Assembly: GCA_024516035.1 (NCBI GenBank)
Contig: CM044961.1
Location: 30,055,123 to 30,119,122, forward strand
From: Bactericera cockerelli
Taxonomy: Eukaryota; Arthropoda; Insecta; Hemiptera; Triozidae
Direction of reading: 5' to 3'
DNA: 64,000 nucleotides
A program made the position numbers and the translations under genes. Positions 43,801-55,800 of the stretch are shown here, one piece after another; position 1 is the stretch's first letter; each line of letters opens with the position of its first letter. The notes beneath the pieces are model-generated. The model was not told the DNA's origin. It ran no database searches and saw only the letters and a list, made by a program, of their open reading frames with translations.

Positions 43801-46800
43801 TTTTATTTAGAATTTTGAAGTGTACTACAATTAAGAATTTGGAGGATTACTACAATTTATAATTTTGAATACTCTTGAATTTGGTGGTTACCTAATTACT
43901 TTAGAATTTCAATATCTACTACAATTTAGAATTTAGAGTATGAACTCTTTAGTAGTACCTACTACCAATCCATACCACAGCTTAGAACTTTGAATACGTC
44001 TTAATTCGTAGGTACTCGCGAACTTGATAAATTCTTCAGTTTTTCCACAACTTTGACGTAACTTGAATTGATTTTCATCTTTTTTTATCTATGAAGAAAC
44101 ATGGATTTGTTTTGTTTGTTTTAACTCAGTACTTCGTTGCTACAAAGGTTTTTTTCTTTATCGCTTGCGTCTCTTCGCAGTTGCAATAAATCCTATCCCA
44201 TTGCACATCTACAGAGAGAGAGAGGGAGAGAGACCTTAGTGTTTCAGCTCCTCAGCACTGAAAATAACGGATAACCAGAAGGTTAATCATTCAGTGATTT
44301 AGCTTCTTTTTTTCTTTCGACTTTGTCTCTTATAATAGAAATAATATTATGTTTGATTTACATTTTCTAAAATAAAATATACAATAATTCCTCCATACTT
44401 AAGATTCTGGCATCGTGCTCATCAGTATTGCATTTATGTATTAGATTAAACCAATTGCATTTATGTATTAGATTGAACCGATAGATTTGGACTATCTTCT
44501 TCAGGGAATAATGTCAATGGATCATTTCAACATTAGGTATTCTGATATTTCTTTCCCGGTAGATTATTAGATTTTTATCATCCATTTCATTAAGTGAGCT
44601 TCCCATCACCTCAAAACTTTCAGATCTTGAAACATTGGTCGATATGTCTCATTAGTGTTACTAATATCCTGTTGTAGAAGAAATTTTGTAGGAACTAGAA
44701 ATTTGGAGAGACATTTTAATTTTCCTGCTTTATATTTTTCGTTTTGTTTAAAAAAAAACTATTCATTGGCTCTTCAAAAATGTCATTGAATTTGTTTTAA
44801 AGAAAAAAGAAAAGAAAAAAAATCCAACCAGCTACCTAGATGTCTAATTGTTTTTTTGTTCTGAACTTTAACACTTTCTCTTGGATGTGTCGAGTTCTTT
44901 TAGCTGCAAATGTTAAACAGTTGAGAAAATAATTTTTAATCGTCATTTTTAGTAGGTATATCAAATTTAGACTGTTTTTCAAATGACTGTCAAAAATAGA
45001 AAAACTGACTCTTTCGGGAAAAACGCTCGACACATTTAAGAGAAAATGTAATAGTTCAAAACAAAAACAAAATTAGCTGTCTAGGTTAAATAGTTTTTGA
45101 GAAAATGTAGGTACATTTAAAATCGTGATAAATTGAGTCAGCCGAGGAACCCCCTTAAATAATGAATTCAGATAGTATTCAGATTTGCACGGAATTGGAC
45201 GGTTAAAAAGGAAATTTGTTGAAAAGAATTGAATTGAATAATTTTATTTATTTGTTCAAGAATGATATGATAAATAATTCATCTCCTATAAGCTAAGTGT
45301 AACTTCTGAGGAGTGAGAACGCTTTCTGGAACATAGTCTTGCACCCGTATTTATGAACAGCGAATTTTGTCTGAGCAATGTCTCAAGCAAGGTATTGGCC
45401 AATAATATTAAAGGAAATCATGCTTCAGACCATGCTTAAACGGCGTTTTCTGTTCATAAATACGGCTGTTGGTGTATTCAACGTGCCATCGACGCCGGCT
45501 GAAAGCACTCACCAAGTTGTACCGCTGTGGACTGGCCGAGGCGTAGATGGCGGGACACCCCAGGGCCGGATAGGCGGGCGGTATCAGGCTCTGTCCCTGC
45601 AGGGTCTGGCGGCGCTGCTTCTTCTTCGCGTCGGGGATCTTGTTCCACGACGTGATCGACCATCTCCGGTAATCATCGTCCGAGTTCGTGCGATCTAGAA
45701 TATAATAATAGAATAGAATAGAATAGAATAAGCGTTTTATTTGTAATGTTATGTTACAAAAGGTTGGCAATAAAAATAAAATATATACATTAAAGCAAAT
45801 AATTAATTATATATATAGAATAATTGAAAATAAAAATAGAACAGCTTGAAGTAGTTAAGTTAAATAAATTATGAGAAGCAGTTTCTGAAAAAATAAAAAA
45901 GTACATAATTATTGGAAAATAAATCATGAAAGAAAGATAAAAAAAAATAATATAAAAATAGTATCGCCTTATTTATATGAAATGTAATATGGCTTGGTAA
46001 ATGGGTGTATATATGTGTTTCATACAAATTCATCATCATAGGGTGACATCATCGTGAACAGTGGAGGAAGGACTCAGCACTTCTACCACTGTCTTTACAA
46101 GGAGGCTAATAATTGACAAGGGCCCCCAGAACCAAGCCAATGCTGGTCTACTCCCTGTTTATAGTCCCCCAGCCAGACTTAACCCCAAGTATTTTACATT
46201 CAACAAACTCACTTGTCAGACTGGTAAACGTGAAGTCGTTGGGCAGAGAAGACACCTTGGCCAGAGGTCTGTGCAGACTCATGTCCTGCTGAATCGCAAG
46301 TTGCAGACAGAGGTCTTCCTCGTCCTCATCTTCTGCCATGGCCTCCGCTGCAGCTATCTCCCTCTCCAACTGCTCATCCATGTCCAGCTCATCCTCCATC
46401 TGGAAATCAAATCAAACCTTTTATATATTTTCTATCAATTTTATATATTTTTCACTAGAATTAGTTAGGGAAATACATTGTAAAATAGTTAGAACAGGGC
46501 AATTAAGCCCGTTTATTGTTTTAAATAAAATAAAAATAAAATTCAATTTACAGATACTTTATTTGTACTGTCGGCGCGCGGGATAGGACGATAGAGTCTT
46601 TTAGTCAGAAGTTCAAACGAGATCTCAATATCTTGATTGTTGGTTGTCAACTTGTCACACGATTATATCAGGGAGTTTTTCTTTGTTCTCACTTGTGAAT
46701 GAATAAATCTCAATAGTGACTAATTAATTTACAGATCATTACATTTTTCACATCTTAGAATTTAACCATCTATCATCTTGTGATTTTACTTTTTAACATT

Positions 46801-49800
46801 ATTTTATTTTAATCATTGTTTACTCGTATGTATTGACATTTTTATTGTTGACTTTGTGAATAGAGCTATTCTCGTAAATATACTCCCGTACACCGGGTAT
46901 TTATAATTATTAATAGTATTGAAGAATCTTTAGGACTTGAATTTTTCAGCTCGCTAGAACGGTTAAGGTGTCAATTTGTTAAATGACTAATTCATCTCTA
47001 AAGATTTCAAGTCAAACATATCTTCCTGTTGCCTTCGTCGATTAATGTAACTCTTCAAAGTGTTTCATCAAGTCATCATATTTGTGTTAATCCTTCCGGA
47101 TCCGCCGCCTTATCGATCAATTTACTGAGCTCGGTTTCATCAACATATTAAACATATTGGATCAAGTTTTATTTACATAGAATATATACAATACATAGAA
47201 AATGAAATTAATAAAACAAAACTTGATCAAGGGTGGTGCAAATGCCAACAGCGAATAGGGTTGGGTGGAAGAGATTGCCATAGGCAATAGCCCCGCCCTT
47301 TAGTTAGGACATATGTTTTCAAATATTTTCTATTCTTCTTCATTTTTATTGTATATACAGGGTCTTCATAAAGTCTCACCCAGGCCTAGGTTTCTCGAAA
47401 ACGACTCAGAATATCAAAAAACGCAAAAACCCGTATTCCTTTATATTTAGGGGGATTGATTTTCAGCCAATTTTTTTTTGCCTACACGGCCCCAGTCAGG
47501 CTGGGCATGGACCAACTTTAAAATCTTAAATAGAATGGTATGTCTTGTGGCATATTGTTTTAAAGGTCTTATTGAGAGAAGTTCATTACAATAAATTTCA
47601 GTGTGCTACGACTTACCGTTCTCGAGATACAAGGTCGGACGTCCTGCGTAATATCCATATATTTTGACCTATAACTCGATAACCGTAAATTATGGAGAAA
47701 ATTTTTCTTGTTAATAATAACTCCTTATGATGAGACTTTTCAAACAAGTTATAACTCGACATACTCTGTTGATGTTAGTTTCTGGTCGGTTTCGTCAGCC
47801 AGCCGGACGAACAGTCGAAAAAAATTTAACGAAAAAACAAATCAAATTTTAACTTGTTCGAAAGTTCTTGCTATAAGGAGTTATTATTATCAAGAAAAAT
47901 TTTCTCCATAATTTACGGTTAACGAGTTATAGGTCAAAATATAGGGATATTACGCAGGACGTCCGACCCTGTATCTCGAGAACGGTAAGTTGTAGCACAC
48001 TGAAATTTATTGTAATGAACTTCTCTCAATAAGACCTTTAAAACAATATGCCACAAGACATACAATTCTATTTAAGATTTTAAAGTTGGTCCATGCCCAG
48101 CCTGACTGGGGCCGTATAGGCAAAAAAAATTGGCTGAAAATCAATCCCCCTAAATATAAAGGAATACGGGTTTTTGCGTTTTTTGATTTTCTGAGTCGTT
48201 TTCGAGAAACCTAGGCCTGGGTGAGACTTTATGAAGACCCTGTATTGTTTTTTTTCATTTTTTCACTGTTAAAATTATTATTTGTATGTACATAATGTCC
48301 TTTTGTATCTAATAAAGAATTGTATAGTAATAATAATAATAATATCGCCTGCTCAGAAGATTCCTCTCTCACTCATCCTCTTCATAATATCTCATCTCCT
48401 CAAATCTCCTTAACAACATTGTAATCCTTCTATGTTTGCTATATCCTAGCCCTTAGATGATGTTGATTGTTACCATGTATTATATGAGAAATAAAACATA
48501 ATAATAACAGCATTTCCTTCCGAAACATACCTGTTTATGTGACTCCTCCAGATGCTTCATCAGCACAGCCACCACCACATTGACCAGCACGAACTGCGCC
48601 ATGAGGACAAAGATGACGAAGAAGATGGGCGCAATCCCGGCGGAGACGCAACAGTTGCGCACGCAGTCTGCGCGGTCGTCGCAATTGTCCCGAAGTGTGT
48701 CCTGGCAGAAGTTGGTTGAAAAAATCCGATTAAAAATCCTTTTCTAAATCCTATGCGGTTCGGTGGAAGAGAAAACCACAGGCTTTAATCTCGCCCATTG
48801 GTTCTCTGCATATTCTATTGAGTTCTTTTTATTTAATGTCCTGTGTTGTAGTATGTATTATGTAGTTTGCCAATAAAGTATTAAATAATAATATGTTTGA
48901 TTGGAGTCACAAATTTCCAATTTAATCAAGTGTTTGTAAAACCTGCTCACTTTCAAGATTTACCATGTCATTTACAGTCGAACCTGGATATAAGAGAACT
49001 CGAGGGACCGGATTTTTTCTTTAATATACAAGTTTTCATTTTATAATGGTTATTTTTCTTATACAGAGGTAAATTTGATCTAAAAATTGTTCTCTTATAT
49101 CCAGATTTGACTGTATTCAGAAAAATGTAAACAAATAGCCATGAAAAGCAAATATATTATCAAATTTTAGACACACTTAAGAGCAATCTACCCAATCAGT
49201 ATAAACAGAAAAGTGAGAAATTGTACTAGATGTGCATGAATATCAGAACATACCTGGACAGCTGTTTCGAGCTTATTTGCTCTCATCAGCAGGTAATAGT
49301 TCTGATTATACATGCCATGAACTAACCTCTCTATTATGATCAGTATAAACAGAAAAGTGAGAAATTGCACTAGATGATTCTTCCTAAAGCTTCACACAGT
49401 TCACACCCTCACCTTCATGATGCCGTTCCAGTTGTCCCCGGTGGCCACTCGGAAGAGCGTCAGGAACGCCATTCCAAAGTTGCTGAAGTGCGCATGCTCG
49501 CCCAGTCCCTGGCAGGGCAGCTCATCCGAGCACTCCAGCCGGCCGAACAGTTCCACGCCCAGGGCCGCGAATATGAAGAAGAGGAGGAAGAAGAGGAGGC
49601 CCAAGTTGCCCACCTGAGGCAGGGCCTGCATGACCGTGTCGAGAAGCGCGCGAATCCCTTTGGCCATTTTGAGAAGCTTCAGAACTGAAATGGGAGAAGG
49701 GGTTTCAGCAAATTTAGATGGGTTGAAGAAGTTTCAGCAAATTTAGATGGGTTGAAGAAGTTTCAGCAAATTTAGATGGGTGGAGCGAAGTCATAGTAAA

Positions 49801-52800
49801 TCGATTGTTGCCCACCGTGAGTTTGATTCGATTCGTATCCAATGTTGCATTTCATGCTCTTCTGTTAATCTGGTCCCTTTTAGTATGAATGAGGTCGATA
49901 TTAGTAAATGGTTAATGGTAATGTTATTGTAATATGACCAAAGTAGTTTAAAAAAATGTATCCCACTTGAACCCTTGGAAACTATCTAGTTGACTGGAGA
50001 CCATAATTCCCCCCTCCAGCTGTAACTAAGCTGGCTACAACAACAACAACAATAAAAATTGAAAAAAAACGTATTGACGAAATTCACATCATTCCCTGTA
50101 CTTATGAAATGTACTTAAAAGAAATGAAATGTACTTAAAAGAAGCGAGTACAGTTGGGCCTGGATTTGAGAGGGACCAGATTTTTTCTCTTACACCCAGA
50201 TTTCTCTTATAAAGAGGTTATTTTCCCTGATAGAGAGATAAATTGGACCTGGAAATTGGTCTCTCATATCCAGGTCCCTCTTAAATTCAGGTTCGATTGT
50301 AGTTGAAATATACCTCTGGCTATCCTCAACACTCTCATGACTCGAATGATGGTGGGGTTGATGGGGATAATCTTGGATTCCACCTCCTCCAAGGCAATGC
50401 CAACAATAGACAGGATGACAATGCCTATGTCCAGCATGTTCCATCTGAAATGGTAGAGTTGATTTCATGCGAGAGTTTGATTCGTACTGTCATCTCGATT
50501 GTTTATGAGACTATTTTAAAAATCATTAAGATCAAAAAATGGGAAGCCACATCAAAAAAATAATCTGAATTTTTGGTGTTTGATAAATCTTAGCTGAAAG
50601 TTAAAACTTAAAACCATTAAAAAGTTTGGCACACATCGTTTATATTAATCATAGTAGGTGTATGAGTTTTAGTAATGATAGATCATGGAAGGTACATCTA
50701 TCTGGTAAATAATTTTGTTCAGGCATTTTGAAAATACCTAAACTGGCTTAACTTGTATCAATGTGCTCATGAGGTAAATATGAAGAAAATAATAATAATA
50801 ATATCGCCTTATTTATACTGCCCGATTAGGACTATTATGTCCCATTATTCCAGCAGTAAGCCCAAGACATATTATTATGTGGTAAAAATCCCAATGGGAG
50901 GATAACTTGTCATGTCCCGGCTGGGTTTCGAACCCGCGACCTCTGGAATCTTTGGATTCACAGAGTGCCGCCTTTACCACTGAGCTACCGGGACAGACTG
51001 GTAAATAAAATAATCTTCAGGAAAACCTACCTGTCTTTGAGATAAATATGGAATCCGAGGGCTAGAAGCTTCATGATACACTCCAGGATGAAAACCGCGG
51101 TGAAGAAATAGTTGAAGATTTTCAGAGCATAGGTGAGAGCCTGCAAAAAGTGATGACAGAAAATTCAATAAAGATCATCTAATAATTGGAAAGGAACAGA
51201 TTGCGAAATTTAAAGTAACATATTAAATTTGAATTTTACAAAATCTTCCTTTCACAAGCTAATATCGAAGTCTATTTTTTTTTTTTTTTTTCAAACAAGA
51301 TTTGTGCTTTATTTTTGTACATCATTTCATTACAATATTTTGAATAACAATAACATAATAAATATATGTACTTAAAATGAATCAAATAAAAAATTATGAG
51401 TATGCATCACATACTATCACACTAAGGTACCTGGGGAAACATGTACCTCTAATTAAAATATTAGAGGCCTTTGATTGATTCACCCCAAAAAAAATTCACA
51501 GACGTCAAATGTTTCCTGAGGGTCTCAAAGAAAAACAAACAAACGAACACATTAAGGTCCCATAACTGGGGCAAGGACTTCGATTGTTATAGACCTCTCT
51601 TTAAATAAATGTTCATTCAAAAAAAAGGTCCCATAGAATCATGTATTTTTTCGGAAAGCATTTCCACAAGATTCTCACCATGGGCATCATGTAGAACTCC
51701 ATCGCCATCGTGATCACATTGAGACCAATGACAGCGGCGATGGCCAAGTCGAAATACTTGGACGTCACAACACTGTGAATGAGGAGTCTCCATTTGCTGT
51801 AGTTCCTGTAGTATGGGGGCTCGTGCATTTCTGAAAAGGAGAGTTTTTTGTATCTGTGTAATGAATGTCCTGAATAGTGAGAGAATTTTTGTTGTTGGTG
51901 GTGTTGTAAACACCACCAACAAGTATGGCTATTGTATTTATAATCAAATAAATAAAGAGGTGCTTTGACTGTTGGCATAATGGGACTACCTGTCTTGCGC
52001 TGACAGTCTAAATAAAGCACTACTTATACTATACTGACTGTAACCATAATTAGTGTTGTTCTTCTTATTTAAGTAAACTCGTCGTTTTTTAGATAATCTA
52101 GATCTTCCAGTGATCCGATCTAACAGAAGAGATGCAAACCAATGGATCCCCACGCTACCTGAAGTATCAGACGAGAATTGAATTGAATAATTTTAGGGTA
52201 AAATATTGATCGACTAAATCGGTTTGAGTCAGTTCTTACACCGCTATTCCAAACAATACGCAAAATTCAAGACGAGTAAACAGAGGTTTCACAAAATGTT
52301 TATAAATTACGCCCTTAACCTCTTCGCGCCCAATAAGAGTACATTTATTTTATAGTCCTAAGTGCCCAAGCTTAAATTTTATACTACCAAGTAGTATGAA
52401 ATGTTTGTCCTCGGGTGAGGACACAGGTCACTTTGTACTACAAACCAAAAAATGGTGTTGGGCGCGAAGAGGTTAATGTTACAACTAGAAATCCTTACGT
52501 CTCCGCTTCTTCTCCATCTGTTTGGCCCGCTTGGCAAGTCGCCTCACTCTCTCCTCCTTCTCTTGCTCCTCCCTACACCTGTGGAAGTTCTCCACGACCA
52601 CGCCCACAAACATGTTGAGCACGAAGAATCCGACCAATAGGATGAACGCGATGAAGTAGAGGAGGCGCCACTCGGAGTAGTTCTCGATGGGCTGGTTTGG
52701 GGGAGTGGGAATTAAAAAAGTCAAAGCATTGTTATACAGTATACATGTATTGTCTTTAATAACAAATTTGAAAGTCCCGGCTTTTTTGTTGAAAGATAAG

Positions 52801-55800
52801 TGTTTCACAGCCTTTTTTATTTCGTAGCCATGAAACAGGAGCTACTGTAGACGCTTTTGGTCTGTGTTGTAGCCTGCCCATCCCGTAGTATGCCTCCTCT
52901 CTGTATGCCTTTTTTTGGCTCTCCGCGGTGGCGGTAATCAATTTGAATAGTTCAGTCGTTATTCTGCGTAATTTGTGACAGATTAGCGCAGTTGGCTGCT
53001 GCCCAAATAAAAGAAATCCGTTCAGTAGTTTCTGAGATTTTCTAGTTGCAAGGAGTGTGTTTAACAGACCGACAGACACAAAACCAAAGTTGCTCAGCCA
53101 GCGTCGATGGCATGTTGAATACACCGGTTCCCTTCAGAACACCGAAGTTAAGCGACATCCAGCGAGGTTAAGACTTGGATGGGTGACCATTCTAATCCAA
53201 AGTTGCTCAGCCAGCGTCGATGGCATGTTGAATACACCGGTTCCCTTCAGAACACCGAAGTTAAGCGACATCCAGCGAGGTTAAGACTTGGATGGGTGAC
53301 CATTCTAATTCTAATTCTCGTGACGCTGGCTTTTCCCGGCCCCACTCAGGCTGGGTGAGGTCAATGTGAGTAGCAGGTTTGTGAGTTTCCTGCGAATGGA
53401 GGGTAAAACCCCCGTCGTGATATGACCATGGCAGTTGAAAGCGACGTTAAACCCCACTTAAAAAAAAAAAAAAAAAAAAAAAGTTGCTCAGGAGGGTATG
53501 AAACCCAGAAATATGATCAGAGCAAAAACGAACACAATATTTCTTATTTCTAATATTACAAATTTATGGGAAGTAATAAATACTCACCTGTTGATCCACA
53601 CCGACAGCATCCAGACCCGTGTACATTATATTAACCCATCCGTCCCGACTGGACAAAACGAACAGGGACATGAGAGCTTTCCCCAGGTCATCGAAGTTGT
53701 ATTTGTGATTAACCCATTGGTTGCGTTTGTCCGCCAGGCATTCGGTTTTGTTACGGATGTGTTTGATGTTGGGTCCATCGCAGTAGAAGAATGTCCCCTT
53801 GAATAACTGGTTTAGATGAAAGTGGGGAAAATAACAGATTACTTATTTTCTAATACTTTTTTTTTCTTCAAGAAACATATTTCAATGTGACCTAAATTAA
53901 TTGATAGAAAAATAACAAAAATATTTTTTTGTTGGTACGATTCCCAGCGAATGGAGAGTTAAACCCCGGCCTAATCCAGGACGTTAAATCAGATAGAATT
54001 GTTGGCGTTAGGAAGGGCATCCAGCCGTAAAAATGTGCCAAAACCAACCATCCTCAACCATGATGTTGAACAACGTCGACCCTGCTTAAGCGGGATTACA
54101 CACAGTACAAGAAGAAGAAGATTCTACCTTTTATTTTTCCTTTCATTCACAAACTATCTAATCTTTCAGACATGTATTTACTAATGAAAATTCACATTTT
54201 TTGGGCTTAGTACAAATTCTTCTGTTTGGGATAGGTACAATAACTGTTTTTTAGTTTGAACCGAATACAAACTAGTAGTTCTGTGAACTGTAAACCTCAC
54301 ACACATTCTCTTATCGAATTATAATATGAAGCATGAGAACACCAAGACCTTTCATTCAGAACCCCACTCCGTGGATTTTAATTGAAAAATGCATGGATCA
54401 ATCATTTTTGGCGCCCCTTTTCCTTTTTTGCCCCTTTTCACAATATAAGGTTCAGCAGATGAGCACAATGTTGCCAATAGTATTTCTTACCTGTACTCCA
54501 AGGATTTTAATTTTTTTTAATTTTTAATATAATACTTCAATTTATTCAAATTGTTTGTATGACACATAATTATAAAGAACAAAATACATATATTAAAATT
54601 AAAATACTTATACTTATACACAAAAATAACAGAGAAGAGAGAGAGAGAGATAGTATTTCTTACCTGTACTCCAAGGATGCCGAATATAATGAAGAAAGTG
54701 CAGCAGATGAGCACAATGTTGTCAATAGTATTTCTTACCTGTACTTCAAGGATGCCAAAGATATGCAAAAGGTGCAGCAGATGAGTACAATGTTGCCAGT
54801 AGTATTTCTTACCTGTACTCCAAGGATGCCGAAGATAATGAAGAAGGTGCAGCAGATGAGCACAATGTTGCCAATAGGCCGCAAGGAGGAGAGGAGGGTT
54901 TGAACCACCAGCTTGAGTCCTGGGGCCCGGTTGATTACTCTTAGTGGACGCAATGAGCGGAGCAAGCGAAACACCTGCGGGGAATTCAGTCACAGTTTCA
55001 TATTTATTATTATTATAGGAAGCTTTATTAGGTAGAACACAAAATATATACAGTAGAATACAATGAAATATAAAGAAAAACAAAAAGATTAAGCAAATAT
55101 ACAAGAAAAAAAAAGAGAATGAAGTTAATGTCCTACCTAAAGGGCGGGGTTATTGCCTGTGGCAATCTCTTCCACTCATATTTCGACAAATTTAAGTCAG
55201 TTTATGAGTATAAATAAAAAATGCTATCAATAAATTAACAAGTGGTCTTGACAAAATGATAATATGAATGATTTGTTATTTAAAAAAAAAAAATACAAAA
55301 ATGTATTAAAGAAAAGGTTAAAAATGAAAGGTGAAAAAAGTAGGAAGGGTTGCGCACTCACCCTCAATATGCCAAAGATCTTGGGGCTACTATCGGATAT
55401 GATGGACATGAGGAGATCTATGATGGAGACGATGACCAGCAGACCATCCATGATGTTCCAACCAGACTTGAAGTACGGCTCTGTACCGTAGAACATGCCT
55501 GCTGCTACGACCTGGATGAAAAATACGAAAGAAATAAAGACACTTGAATTTCTTAATACCTATAAATTTCAAAGTCACTGACTGACTGATCAAAACTGTT
55601 TCTCCGAACTGGTAAGTCCTAGGAAGCTGAAATTTGGTAGGCAGCTTAGTCTTATAGTCTAGATGTGCAATAAGACGGGATTTTTCGAAATTCCCACTAC
55701 AACACCTGCCATTGGCGAAAAAGGACTTTTTGCTTTCACGGCCATGCCTCGGCCCGCAAAGCGGGCGACAGCCCGCTAGTGTAAACATATTAAGAACACA

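Noticed and set aside
41750..43960. Possible CRISPR-like array
   Set aside because: Eukaryotic intronic DNA; units are contiguous without unique spacers.
53086..53313. Two genuine 5S rRNA genes
   Set aside because: Sequence is diverged from 5S rRNA, the 3' part is missing, and a SINE body with A tail follows.
54517..55104. 195-codon minus-strand ORF with repeated [23 protein letters not shown] sequence
   Set aside because: It arises from tandem copies of the Cav3 S5 exon end read through introns; it is not a separate gene.
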